In this document: piece after piece, positions 21,180-32,538 of the stretch
Numbering within the stretch: the stretch's first letter is position 1
Layout: every line of letters begins with the position of its first letter
NCBI GenBank assembly: GCA_958299035.1
Contig: CATQJL010000305.1
Coordinates: 64,747,618 to 64,811,617 of the forward strand
Direction: 5' to 3'
From: Cylicocyclus nassatus
Lineage: Eukaryota > Nematoda > Chromadorea > Rhabditida > Strongylidae
Length of the DNA stretch: 64,000 nt
Position numbers and translations under genes: made by a program
Notes under the pieces: generated by a model
What the model saw: only the letters and a program-made list of their open reading frames with translations
What the model was told of the DNA's origin: nothing
Databases searched by the model: none

Positions 21180-21900
21180 GAATGTTCGTGCCGTTTTTAG
21201 ACCTAAAATAAGAACAGTGGAATGAAAATGAGCAAATATTATGTACGACGTAGCTATTCTTCTTCTTTCCAGCAGTTTTGCTTTCAAGCTAGTAGCTCTT
21301 CTGGTCACCAAATTAATTGCCAAAATTTCGAATTCATGATTTCGTGTCCAACGATACCAATTTTTAGAATCTTTTGGAATGCAAATAGGTTATCAGTATT
21401 TTTCAAGCTAATCTATCTTTTCAAAACTTTTCGTATTTCGTGAACAACCAAAACGCGTAAAACTGATAGACCTTTCAAATTTAGAACTTTCAAAAAGAGA
21501 TGCCAATTTTACCAAATTTAAATTTTTTATCGGTTTGAAATACTAAGTTTCGAATTTTCGAGGCCGGCCTTAAGGCTTCTCTAGAAACAAGAATCATGAT
21601 GATTTTTACCCGCAACGCCTTCAGGGAGAAAAACAAGCACCTAACAGTAAGAGGAGAAAAGGCTGCATCGAAAGACGCTTAGCCGACCGCCATTATATGT
21701 TCCAACCAAAAAAAAGCATTGCACTTTGTTTCTATAAGCGCCTGTATCGAGGCACTTTCGAAAGTCCAAAATTGTTTGAAAAAAAATCTGGACATTGTTA
21801 AAACCATGATTTTTCAGACTGCGGCGGTTATTTTAGTGACAAGAGCGATTATTTCAGAAATGCTGGAAAGAAGAAAAGCTACGCCGAGTAGTTTTGAAAC
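21180..21900. mobile_element. Decayed mariner-type MITE
   Basis: Blocks such as AATCATGATGATTTTTACCC, AGAGGAGAAAAGGCTGCATCGAA and GCCATTATATGTTC correspond in order to the element at 49149-50170. Termini are eroded. No gene is visible in 20,960-23,300 apart from these relics and a poly-C tract at 22,080. Confidence 0.4.
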
Positions 21901-23318
21901 ATTTTCTCATCTTTATTAAAAGTGTTTTTATGTTAAGCCTAAAAAGCACGGACTTCACAAACGAAGCAAAATTGCTGCAAACTCACTTGATTTTCTTAGC
22001 TCTGCTTTTGAAAGTTGGTTGTCGACATCGAAATCAAATAGCCGCTACATATGTTTTACTTCACTAATCTCCTTTGTTCCCCCCCCCCCCTCCCTTTTCC
22101 CCCACCCTTTTAATCGACGTTCCATCTCCAACCCTTTAGGAACCCTTACTAATGCAACTGCATATACTTACTACATAGTGCTCCAATGTTTACCGGGGAA
22201 CTGTTATTTGCCATCATGATCCATGAGCACAGATACGACGTGTACACTCCGTCCTAGCTTTCATCCTGTTTCATCGTGCCGGGTTCCACATATGGAAGGG
22301 CACAGACGCAGAAACGTTGAATTCCTGGTGTTTTTAGGTGCTAAGCTAGCTAGTGACGCATGCAAATCTGTCATGAAAACGCAAATTGTAAGCCGAAGCC
22401 GAACAGACGGAATAGAACATGGAACAGAATGGGTGAAATCCTTCAGCAACCTTATAAGTGCATTACCTCAATAAAAAATAGCTTAACTACGCAAAAAAAG
22501 TATACGTATTTTCGAAAAGCCTCTAACTCCCATTGTATGTATTCGTGTTTACATTTTCCCTTAAGTAAACTTGATTCACTTCTTTCCAAGAGGAAGTTCT
22601 GCGTAAGTTTACTTTTTCTTGCCGTAAGCATACTTAATTCCCTCCTTTTCAGGAGGAATCCATGTGCAATGCGTAACTTTAGAGTTATACAATTGAGAGC
22701 AATAGTTTGATAGCAAGCGCTCTCTTGCGGCCAATTCGTGAGATTTTCTCATAACTTTGAAACGCTGGCCACATTCTGTTACATCAGATTCAAAAACGAA
22801 TAGTAATGCGAAGCGGCAAGAAAAAAGCCAGAAATAAAGCGGAAATAAAACAAAAACTCGGGGATGATTATACAATATCTCACTTTGAGACAAGCTAAGT
22901 AATGCTCTTAAGTAAATCAATATGCAGCAAACAGGATCTGACAATAGTGTCGGCGTACACTGCTAATCTTGCCGAGAAAAGAAAAAACAAAGCATAAAAC
23001 TCACTTCAAAAAAACATCGAAGTTCTACGATTACTTCACTCATTTGCTAACAAAGAGTCTCAAACTCTTTTTATTATAAGAGTCTAGCATTTTACGCGCA
23101 TTTGAGTTGAGTTATCTACATGCCATAGCTTTTCTCATGTAATCACCGTCACATTGGGCTGTTAAGCCCTTTATTTTTGATTGACTTGATCACGCCTACA
23201 GTTACTGACATGTTATGGGAAAGAAACGCAGTGTTTAGTGGTAATCCATCAGATTACAGCTGAATCAACGTTGTGTACAGCTAAAGGCTCTAAGCAGTGT
23301 AAACTGCTACTATAAACA

Positions 23319-23530
23319 TCAAAGTGACAAATGATTCGCCTTCATGCAAGTGGCCATCTCAGAAGGTTGAAGGTAGCGTCCGGCAAAATAGAGGAAGCCG
23401 TTTTCCGTAGCGACGATGTGATAGTAGGGCCTCTTTCCAAGTAACCTCTGATGCGAGCGAAAAAAGTGGTGCAGAAAATCCAGAAGTTTGTCCGAAAATT
23501 GCTCAGACCTCACTTCAATTCGGACGCCAC
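23319..23530 (-). CDS. Candidate terminal exon of an unrecognised gene
   Basis: On the minus strand an open frame reads from IGGVRIEVRSEQFSDK through LLDFLHHFFRSHQRLLG and YYHIVATENGFLYFAGRYL to a stop near 23319. Codon use and composition look protein-like (aromatic-rich, no low complexity). A preceding CGCTAG is a poor acceptor. I could not identify the family or find partner exons. Confidence 0.35.
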
Positions 23531-24396
23531 CGATCTAGCGATTTCCGAGTACAAGCGCGCATGTCACACAAAATTATGACCAAAGAGCCACACAACAAAT
23601 TCCGCGTTTCCAAGCTTGGCAAACACTGTTTCACAAGTCATCAAAATTGCGGAATGATTGCGAAATGTGGGAAAAATTTGTGACATTATTGCTTCCTCCA
23701 AGCCATGTGCAAAAGTGGAGCGGAAAAGTCCAAAACAAGAGATCCTTTCAACGTTGCAAAGAGCGACCTATATTTGATAGTTTTAAAGTTAAAGTTCGTT
23801 TCAAATGGCACGAGTTCATTTCAACTTGATCAATGCTTCAAGGTTGAAATAAGCGACTCACATCACGCAAAGATGTGAAGTGGCTTCAGAACGGGATCTT
23901 ACTCGATGTCTCACGGTTGATTGACAATGACAACCGTGAGTGAATATCTTTTCCAGGTAAGCTATCAGATATATGATATTCGGAGGTTGCAACGAAATAG
24001 TATTTTGTATATAAGTTCTCACATCTTTTTATTGATAGTTTTCAGTCTTCTGATTCAGTTGCGGGAACGTGCTAAACTATGTTAAGGGCACACACATGTA
24101 TAAACGCCATTTCTCAGCCGCCTATGACATCCGACCACTGTTATGGTCCAAAAGAGTGCGCAATCCAAACTGTGATTTTATTCATGGTTAAGCTCATAGT
24201 AAGTTGAATTATTCAATATAACTGATTTATGTGTTGGTCTAATACATTTATGCTGGTGATGCTAATGTAGCTAAAGCAAAAGCTACATTGACAAACTCTA
24301 ATAATAGATTTATATCATGTACATACACGTATAAAAAATGGTGCGAGACCTTGAGCATTCCCACCCGGCGAGTTAATACATACAGTTGAGCAAACT

Positions 24397-24793
24397 TCAT
24401 TGAAATAAGTTCCAATGGTGTCTCCTTCGATGGTATCGTGGTTTGGGAGCTGAACGTGGTTTGGGAGCTGAACCGGAAAAGAACACGCACCCGATTGGAG
24501 AGAAGAAGCAGTTTCGATTTGATCGTATAGCTATTTTTCGGTCCATCGAACTGAAAGAGAAACCTTAGAGTAAATAATACGCAATCAACATAAGGACATC
24601 AGTTTTCATGGTTTTTGTGTTTATTTACTTTTGCACTGATTGTCAAAGCCGTTTGTACGTTGAGGTTTTCCAGTATTACATAACCTTATTTATAAGCTAA
24701 TCAAGGTAACACTCACTTGATGACAGCGCATGATGATTTTGGCAGCAGAGTTGCTAGAGCTGCTACAACAAACCAGCACGTTGGTGTTCGCAT
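24397..24793 (-). CDS. Allatostatin-C-like peptide precursor, copy A
   Basis: Coding exons are 24793-24717 (77 bases) and 24550-24397, joined in phase 2, giving 76 residues. The N-terminus MRTPTCWFVVAALATLL is a signal peptide. The core RNCFFSPIGCVFF has the two cysteines six residues apart and the F-[SN]-P-I-[SG] ring of arthropod allatostatin C (CYFNPISCF), so a cyclic secreted peptide acting on somatostatin/AstC-type receptors is likely (inference). The tail is basic, with an 18-bp duplication giving SAPKPR twice. TTTTTCAG lies one base before the ATG, suggesting spliced-leader trans-splicing. The antisense strand is also open and conserved-looking, but only this strand has signal peptides and splice sites. 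Confidence 0.8.
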
Positions 24794-24983
24794 TCTGAAA
24801 AATATTTATAAAAACTTATTTCGCACGAGAATCATTTTCCGAGAGTTTTGATCGAAGGATTCAATGGACTGCATGTGGGTGCATCAGCTGCATAAATCAT
24901 AGAACAATGTAGAACATGTGCATCAGAAGGATATTAGATGATGTGCTTTGTCGAGACTATAGATAAGTCACCGCCTTGCATTT

Positions 24984-25035
24984 AAATACGCTTCTGCAGA
25001 AGCCGTCGCTGAAGATCCGCCCCCTTTGGCGAAGG
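24984..25035 (-). promoter_or_regulatory. Conserved block upstream of copy A, possible promoter
   Basis: On the minus strand CTTCGCCAAAGGGGGCGG is followed by a TATTTAAATGC box. A related block with TATATAAGC lies at the same relative place upstream of copy B (29975-30030). The spacing is far from the ATG (about 200 bases), consistent with a trans-spliced outron. Confidence 0.3.
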
Positions 25036-25770
25036 ATTTCATCGAAGTCTGTAATCCGTGGAAATAAAGGAAAAAAGAGTATTATTACTATTTATAGAGT
25101 GAAATTTTCTCTGCATCTCAATATCTCCTTTCAGCATTTCGCAATGTGTGGGAGGAAAAGCTTGATAAAAACACTCGTGCTTTTGGCAGGTTTTAGTGGG
25201 TGTATGTCAAAAGGCGCGATTCCTATTGCCAGATGGGCAGCATACAGCACGTATTTAGTATTTTATGAAGTTGCAGAGTTACTTGAAATTTCGAAAAAAA
25301 TATATTAGAAAATTTAGGGATTGTTCCATCTTACTATCTTGTAATCGATTTCAAACAGAATTGTTGAAGGTCAAGAACCCATGAAAATGCAGTGAACAGC
25401 AATTCTTCGGATATTTCGACAAGTTTTCTAGAAAAAGCCTTCAAAATTATCAAGTGGTTACTTTAAACAGCTTGAAGCCAATGAACTTCGTCCGGCACTA
25501 TTTGAATTCTCGGTTTAGGATGGCAGTTTAGAAGCAGTTTTTGTCAACAAGCAACAGAACTATTTTTGTCTTTTCTTAACTACGCCTTCACGTAATGAAC
25601 GTTGACCCTATTCCTTTCTACAACCCGCTTCCTTGTAAAACGGAACATTCACTCGTGCTTTTTCCAAAAAACGAATCATGAGTTGTTCATACATAGTCTG
25701 AAGGGCTTCCTCCGCAGTTATTACGAAACAATTTTGTGATGTGGGTTTCAGCTCATGTTACTTTGCGGTT

Positions 25771-26147
25771 TCAGCTCAATTGAGGGTGAATCTGTAAAAC
25801 ACATAAAAAAAGAAGTGCATACAACAGTTTTTCTTTGAAGGAATCCTTTCTTTGAGAAATCCACAGCAGTAAATGCACATGGACTCTTTTCCTTCTCACA
25901 TTCTTGTCTCTTTTGAATGGCACGAACAATGCTTTGAGCTTTTACCTTATATGAATTCGCAATAAAGCAATTGAAATAATCGATCGATTGATACAATTGA
26001 CAAGTGCTTTTTTCTATAGGTCAAAGGACGGGGACTGTGTATATTGTTACAGGTGTCATTGAGACACAAATCTGTAAAGTGTACAAGCGACAATAATGAC
26101 GGGAAATCAGATGGCTGCTGTATCACATCCTCATCTTGGCGCTGCAT
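25771..26147 (-). CDS. Unrecognised small protein, three candidate exons
   Basis: Exons 26147-25995, 25945-25823 and 25791-25771 are all phase 0. They read MQRQDEDVIQQPSDFPSLL, then LCLNDTCNN, then SIVRAIQKRQECEKEKSPCA and FTAVDFSKKGFLQRK, ending IHPQLS. Introns would be 49 and 31 bases. Four cysteines occur in C-x4-C and C-x6-C spacing. The opposite strand (26044-26232) is also open, reads a Cys-rich peptide and ends at GTAAGG, so strand is not certain. No family recognised. Confidence 0.38.
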
Positions 26148-27058
26148 TAATTCGCTTCAATTGGATCAGTGCCTTATTTGCTGGCGTGTCTTTGTGTATA
26201 ATCTCGGTCTCGCGTTGCGAATGCAAAGATGCAGTAAGGACTGAAAGCAGTGTATGCATATTTACAAGCATTTGTCCGCCAGTGATCAGCATATTTAATT
26301 AGCCCTGTACACCAACTCCCATCTTCGCAGCTCAACTTTGCCAAAAAATTAACTCGACTGAAGCCATTTTTTTATCAACCAGTAGGCCCGCTTGCCGTGG
26401 TACCAGCCCTTAGCTTCCCAGCTCAAAGTTTGCCAAAAATCAGTAACATCGATAATTCTGTAGATATTCTTGATGTTGGTTTTTGTTGATCAGCCGTTCA
26501 CTCATCTTCCTATGCCGAGTTTCAACCTCCTAGTACATTTTCAAAGAACGAAAATATAGAAATCTGTAGATAACCTACTAGTCTTAAAAAGCCTTTTTCC
26601 TCTCTCCTTTTCTTTGGATAGAGTATTTGAACAAGATTCGTATCAGTTTGAAGAAATATATTAACAAACAGGCATACACCAAGCTTCTATTTGTGGTGGT
26701 ACGAGGATAGTATGCGTAAAAAACACTGGTGAACCTAAACTTCAACATTGTTTGAAACTTATTTGAAACCCGCCATTCCGTTATTGAATGGATAGACATG
26801 CAAGGAAGAAGCAATGAAAACTAAAGGTTTGCTTTTCGGTCTCGTTTTTCAGCTTGTTTGCAAAAATAAAGCGCATCTTTTCAAAAGAAACATCATGAAC
26901 GGAGATCAAATGAAGACTGTTGTGCTCCTTGTTTTGGTTTATTAGCCTGGATTCTATTTTCCAAGCTAACTTACTTCATACTTTTTTCTGTTGGTCACGA
27001 TGTTCAGCTTGATGACGCATTCATCGGCTTCTTAGCTTACACCCGTGTAAGGGCAATA

Positions 27059-27732
27059 CAGGGTGTTGTAAAAGTATGTATACACTGTTTGATCGTTAAT
27101 ATCTCCTTCCCAAGAAATATTTTGCCTTGCTTCAGGTACCGTTTTGTAGAACTGGTTTCAACTTTCCCAGTATAGAACGAATCATCCATCTCTCTTCATT
27201 ACTGTAGGGTTACGGTAGAAACTTCAAAGAGGGTTTCGGGCCATGAAAGGCCATATTTTGCCTCAGAAAAGAATCAAAACAGCCTGAAAACTTTTACACC
27301 AGGCTAATTAGAATTGCTGATTATAACTGCAAAGTTCCCAACTTATTATGATGCTTTATTGAAGAGTTATGCCAGGTGAGAGGTAGCGGCCTTTTTTTCA
27401 ATGTTCCTAAAAAGTGCGATTACACCGTTTAGAAAGCTTCGTAATCTTGTGAATAGTTGAGTATTGAACTCAGCGTCTATAAAAACCCTATTACACAAGT
27501 TTTTACAATTTTTTGAAAAATTTTGAAACGGCAGCTTTTTCCACATTGACACCATATGTTTCAAGTTTCTACCGTAATCCTGCAGTAATGAAGAGCAGTC
27601 GGTGATTCTTTCCATACTGTAACTCTAAGATGAAGCAAGCTCTACAAAAAGGTACCTGAAGCAAGGGAAAAAACTTCTTGGGAAGAGAGATATTAAGATC
27701 AAACAATTTATACATACTTTTGGAACACCCTG
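27059..27732. mobile_element. 674-bp MITE, CAGGGTGT family, TA flanks
   Basis: The termini are CAGGGTGTTGTAAAAGTATG and its inverted partner ending CATACTTTTGGAACACCCTG, followed inward by CACTGTTTGATCGTTAATATC. TA borders both ends. Interior contains TACCGTAA/TTACGGTA motifs. Same family as 33464-34138 and 57389-58032. No transposase. Confidence 0.8.
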
Positions 27733-28100
27733 TATATTTCGTTTTTCAAAGATGCTCTTTCGAATTATTATAGTTGCGAATGCATGTTTTTCTTTGTTAG
27801 ATTTGTGGCCGGCTTACCACAAAAGCTCCCCAAATAGCTTTTTACTACGGTTTTAAAAAATTCGGCTTGTAACAACAAAAGTGTCCGATCTACGTTCAAG
27901 GAAAGTGCCTTTTGGGACCAAGGCCTTTTTACGGAGCCCACTTTCTCAACTATATTTACGCATACTGCCATCTACAGTACACCTACAGTAGATCTGAAAG
28001 GCTGACAAGAAAGGTAGAGGTCATTTCTAGATTCTGTGCAAAAGAAAGCTCATGGAGTGGGTTTATTTCAGGATAGTAGTCATTTTACCAAAATTCAAGC

Positions 28101-28168
28101 CTTGACACACATGGTGTGTCAAGCGGTCCCGCGCGGCAGTCATTGCTTGACACACCATGTGTGTCAAG
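28101..28168. repeat. Two 24-bp palindromes in inverted order
   Basis: CTTGACACACATGGTGTGTCAAG at 28101-28124 is matched by the variant GCTTGACACACCATGTGTGTC at 28145-28168, separated by a GC-rich spacer (GGTCCCGCGCGG). Each half is itself palindromic and the pair is also mutually inverted. Confidence 0.7.
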
Positions 28169-28903
28169 CAGTCGTCATTGTGTTAAGAAAAGGTTCGACG
28201 AAGATAATTACAGCAAGGTTCGTCTCCAAAAGAAGATTTTGAATGTATGGTTTAGCTAGCTATGAATCTCTTCTTACTAAATATTGTAATTCTCGAGTCC
28301 TAAGTATGAAGCCGACTTGGCAATGCGAGAAATAAAGGACAAATTTTTCTTCTTCTGTACCTTTTTGATAAATTCAATTAATGAGAAGGTTCAAAATATA
28401 AAATTATAAGTACACTTCGATTTCGCTGCTTAGCATGTTTCTAAAATAGTATGGCATGGAGAACTTTCAGACGCAGCAGTGTTGTCGTCAGTCGATACAA
28501 TTCGCACAGAGTACATACCACGTAAATCTTCAAGGCGATAGCAAAGAAAGATCTGGATTGCTCCATAAGGATACTAATCCATGCGCTCAAACGCTGGCAT
28601 AAAGAATTTTTTCAATGAGTACAAGAACAATTACGCTAAATTTGCGTCCGGACTACGTTTGAGAATTTATCCAATTTTTGCTAGATCAAGCGTAGTTGTA
28701 TTTTTTTATTTCTCAATTTCCTTTCAAACAAGGCAATGTGTTCACCTTTGCTAATGTAGAGACAAAGAGATTCGTATTACATTAAGTACAATAATCTTTA
28801 TACATGGCAGTGATATGAAACCCTTAGTATGATACACGTATAAGCGGCGCGAGCACCTTGAGCACTTGTTTGGCAGAGTATTTGCAGATAGCTCTTGTCC
28901 TTC

Positions 28904-29857
28904 TTAGTTCCCATGGTGTCTCCTTTTGTGGTGATTTCGTAGTCGAGAGATTTCGGCCGCACCGGGGAAAAATACACATCCTATTGGGGAGAAGAAGCAG
29001 TTGCGATCTGCTCGTATGGCTATTTTATGGTCCACTGAGCTGCAATAGGACTACTCAAACGCGAAAGCTATGCAAAGTATAAAGGTGATTTTTTAAAATA
29101 TCGGGCAGCGGTTAGACCCAAAGACATACTTGCAATAAACGAAACATTTTATGGACCGGTTTTGTAGAAGTCCCTTGCACATCTTTCCGTTGATTGCGAT
29201 CTTGAGGCAGATACAAGGATTGTGCATAGAAAACAGGTGCGAAAGCGCACAATTGTGGCGTTCACTGGGGTGAGATGAGTAAAAACAAATGTGAGGCGTT
29301 TTGGCTCTTTGAGTGCCTATATTAAGTTATAACTCAGTTTAAGCGGAAATTGGACTGGCGGGAGTCCGCTTTGCAACGATTCGCGCCGCTTTGCAGTCTG
29401 CGTCTCTTCATTCTAGTCTATCTCGCTGAGCCAGTGGCGATGCGGACGCGCTGCTTTATTTGGAATGTTTCGTCTACTACGGGTTGGAAAAGATGTAACT
29501 TTGGACACCAACGCGCGGAGGCGGTGTAGGCCACAGCCTTGACACAACACACGAGCACGCTGCTCTAGTTTTGTAAACGAAAGCTGCTTTTTTTCTAAAA
29601 CAAACTGTGGAATATTACTCAAAATTATATGGAAAAATTCTTGAACGAAAGAGCCCGTCTCTTTTGGCGACAACCGTTAGCCCTGGCAATCATGCTTCAC
29701 ATCGTACTTTCAAATTATTTCAAAGAAAAAAAAACAAAAAAAGAGAATAACTAGAACAAATACATGCAGACCAACCATACCTGGTGGGAAAGCATGATGA
29801 GTTTGACAACGTCAGCACAAAGACTGCAGCAGCTAGCCAAAATAGTGTTGAAGGCAT
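28904..29857 (-). CDS. Allatostatin-C-like peptide precursor, copy B
   Basis: Coding exons are 29857-29781 (77 bases) and 29039-28904, joined in phase 2 across a 741-base intron, giving 70 residues. The signal peptide is MPSTLFWLAAAVFVLTLS. The core region IAIRADRNCFFSPIGCVFF is almost identical to copy A, while the tail differs (PGAAEISRLRNHHKRRHHGN). CAATTTCAG abuts the ATG directly. The strong conservation of the ring against a variable leader and tail is what a bioactive peptide precursor shows. Processing would rest on single Arg sites before the ring. Confidence 0.82.
29340..29690. repeat. GC-richer insert in the copy B intron
   Basis: A segment with GGCTGTGGCCTACACCGCC and TTTGCAACGATTCGCGCC blocks is absent from the shorter introns of copies A and D. 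It carries an unsupported 86-codon open frame on the minus strand. Probably a transposable-element insertion; ends not defined. Confidence 0.35.
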
Positions 29858-30367
29858 CTGAAATTGATGTATGTAGTGCGATCATTACGCATTTGCAGAA
29901 TTAAGGGCCAAGGCAAACGTTAAGGCAATTGTATGGAAATCGCCCTAAAATCTGGCCGTATTTCATGCTTATATACACCTTCTGCTAAAGTAAGACCGCC
30001 CCTTTGACGAAGATGATTTTCATAATACGTGGATCAAAATAACATAAAACAAACAACAGAATTATCTCCTAGCTCTACTTTTTATGCTTTGCATTGACGC
30101 GTGATGACTCTCTCCAAATTTCTAATAATAGACGTGGAAGGATTAACTCAACGCGTGCTCATGTCCCTCTTGATTATATTCTGCTTTTGACTTCACCAAA
30201 GTTAACGTTACTTATTTCCGGTTTTCATGATAATAACACATTGAAAGGAAGTATAAGTTAGAATGTACACTTTCATTATTTCAACTTCTTATTCGTTTAT
30301 ATCGTTTTCAATAGCTAGTTTGATGTGATGGTGAAAAATTAAGGATCTTTGAGATTGAAATATTCAG

Positions 30368-30511
30368 GTAAACGGTGCAGGCTTTGTGCAAAACAAGCGT
30401 TGCACATCCCTCATAATGCACTATCTGCAAGTAATTTTTCTGCCACTTCTTTTCCCTCAGCTATATTCTTCTACAAAACAGCTGAGGCCACTCAAACAGA
30501 CTAAAACAGTT
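30368..30511 (+). CDS. Candidate exon pair beside the hormone cluster
   Basis: Exon 30368-30430 follows TATTCAG and ends at GTAATT, reading VNGAGFVQNKRCTSLIMHYL. After a 30-base T-rich intron ending CCCTCAG, exon 30461-30511 reads LYSSTKQLRPLKQTKTV and ends at GTAAGT. A diverged copy lies at 34790-34986 (GAYGFFQNKCSTPVVMHYF). Both exons are multiples of three and phase 0. The minus strand is open as well. Function unknown. Confidence 0.35.
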
Positions 30512-31472
30512 GTAAGTATACTTTACTCGAAATTGAAATGATAAATGCCCATGCACTTTTTTGTATACGTTTACCATTTTCGAGAGTAGTTCTTCCTGAA
30601 AAACACAAACATTCAACCTTTTTCAATCTTTGCCGAATTGGCTAATAGTGTTTTTGTTTGAAAAGGTTTTCTTCAAAGGGCATTAATTCAAAAATATTTG
30701 AATGAATCCAGGATTGACCTTTTGGAGCCTAATCTTGTGACACGTTCTCATTATTGCAAAAAATTTTCTAGAAGATCGAGAATGAAATAGGTTATAGACT
30801 TTGCATCTTCAATTGATTCAACATATTAAGATAAAGGCGGCAAGATGCGAATCTCTTTGTAATAGTGAGAATTTTTGCAACTTGTGCGGTAAAGCATGTG
30901 TCAAAGTATTACCTCTGCAAACACAAAGAAACTTTTCTTGATTCTGTTTGGACATAGCAACACCATTGGCAAACTTTCTGAGGATCTATTTTTATGCCTT
31001 TGCAAGGAAAATATTAGCGTTAATTTTACTTTTGCAAAAAGTTACCTACCTTCAAAACATGTTTTCATTTCATTCTTGATCCTGTTGTTTACTTGATACT
31101 TTTATCAAGTCGTCCTTCAATAGAGGTGTGAGTTTTCTCATGGATACAGGAACCTGGAGTTGCTGTAAACGATTTTACGTCGCGTTGTTCATTGTCTTTG
31201 TTCGCTTATAAGCTGAAGAATACCTTGAAAGTTCGCATACAGAGTTGGAATTGTGTTAGACAACTTACTATTAGGGCGGAATATTTTATACTTCATGTGT
31301 CAAGTTCCCGAATGCCTCACCTTATTAGATGCGTTTCCTTTTCAAATTTTCAAATATGAGCCAAAGCATATTACATATAAAGTATACCACTGTTAAGTTC
31401 ATGTTTGCAAAGACATATCACAAATCAATTGAGGGTAAACGACGGAGAAAGGAAAATGCGCTTTTGCAAGTA

Positions 31473-32068
31473 TTAGGTTGTCCCATAAGTTTTTTCATTT
31501 TTAAGTTTTCGCTGTAATAAGTCATACAGTTCTTATTCTAAAAATTCATCAGGATACCCTTCGATAGGGCAAAGCAAGATTTGATAAGATGGCGTTTATG
31601 CTTTTGTGTCTGAAACCAGAGTCTAAAAAGTTTTGGATGCCTAGAAAATTGAAAAATTTACATCCTTGTTCAAAAAAGTCCTATAGATCTCTCACTCGCT
31701 CACGCATATACACTCCACATCAGACACTCATATGTGCCGCTACTGTATCTTTTTTATTGGCTAGAAATCAAGAAGACGAGAATTTTCATGTTCTTACCAA
31801 AGTGATGTTGTGCTATTCCTACGTTAACCATTGTATAGTACAAGCCCTTAGAAGTACAATGCGTCTAACGGAGCCAGGAAAAAATTTTCAATTTTCTGGG
31901 CATCCGAAATTTTTAGATTCTGGTTTCAAACTTAAGATGAATCGAAGCTGGTGCGAGAGCATAAACCATCTTATAAAGCTTGCTTTGCTCTATCGAATGG
32001 TGTCTTGATGTCTATTCAAAATAAGAACATGACTTATAAATGAAAAGATTAATGGGACATTGATGCAA
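31473..32068. mobile_element. Mariner-type palindromic MITE
   Basis: It begins TTAGGTTGTCCCATAAGTTT, the classic mariner-like terminus, after TA. Inverted subterminal arms (CTGAAACCAGAGTCTAAAAA against TTTTTAGATTCTGGTTTCA, and GATGCCTAGAAAATTGAAAA with its mirror) run to about 32068, where the right terminus is eroded. The 139-codon open frame at 31589-32008 spans both arms and is a by-product of the palindrome. Confidence 0.65.
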
Positions 32069-32538
32069 TACAGCTTATAAATGCATTCGCATGTGCGGGT
32101 TTACCAACATGATGTCCAGACAAAGCTGCATACTTGATCATACTCCCCCATGTAATCGGTTCAATTTTCTCCATAACTGCGTAGAACAACATAAGTAGAG
32201 TTCAAACGTCAACACTGTCAGCTATCCCTTACGGGATAAATTTTAGATCACGTCTTCTGTTTACTATTCTTTATGAGGTGAAATTATTATCAGTTATTAT
32301 CAGTTCGTTATTTAATATATTAGCATAAGCCAACATGACATCTGTGCATGTTACGTTGATAACCATTCCACCAGTAGACGATTAAAAAAAGATGCAAAGC
32401 TCCACGAGGGGTAGCTGTACCATGAAGGAGGAAGACACGATAAACTTATCTCCTCGCAGCCACTTCTCGGTGTGACACACGTATAAATGGCACGAGCACC
32501 TTAAGCGAACGTTTGGCGCGCATATAGCTCTTGTCCTT

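Noticed and set aside
23305..23530. SH2-like ending (YYHIVATENGFLYFAGR)
   Set aside because: Only a vague resemblance to the end of an SH2 domain; the conserved phosphotyrosine-binding Arg region is absent, so no function is assigned.
31589..32008. 139-codon open frame
   Set aside because: It spans both arms of a palindromic MITE and has no homology or splice context.
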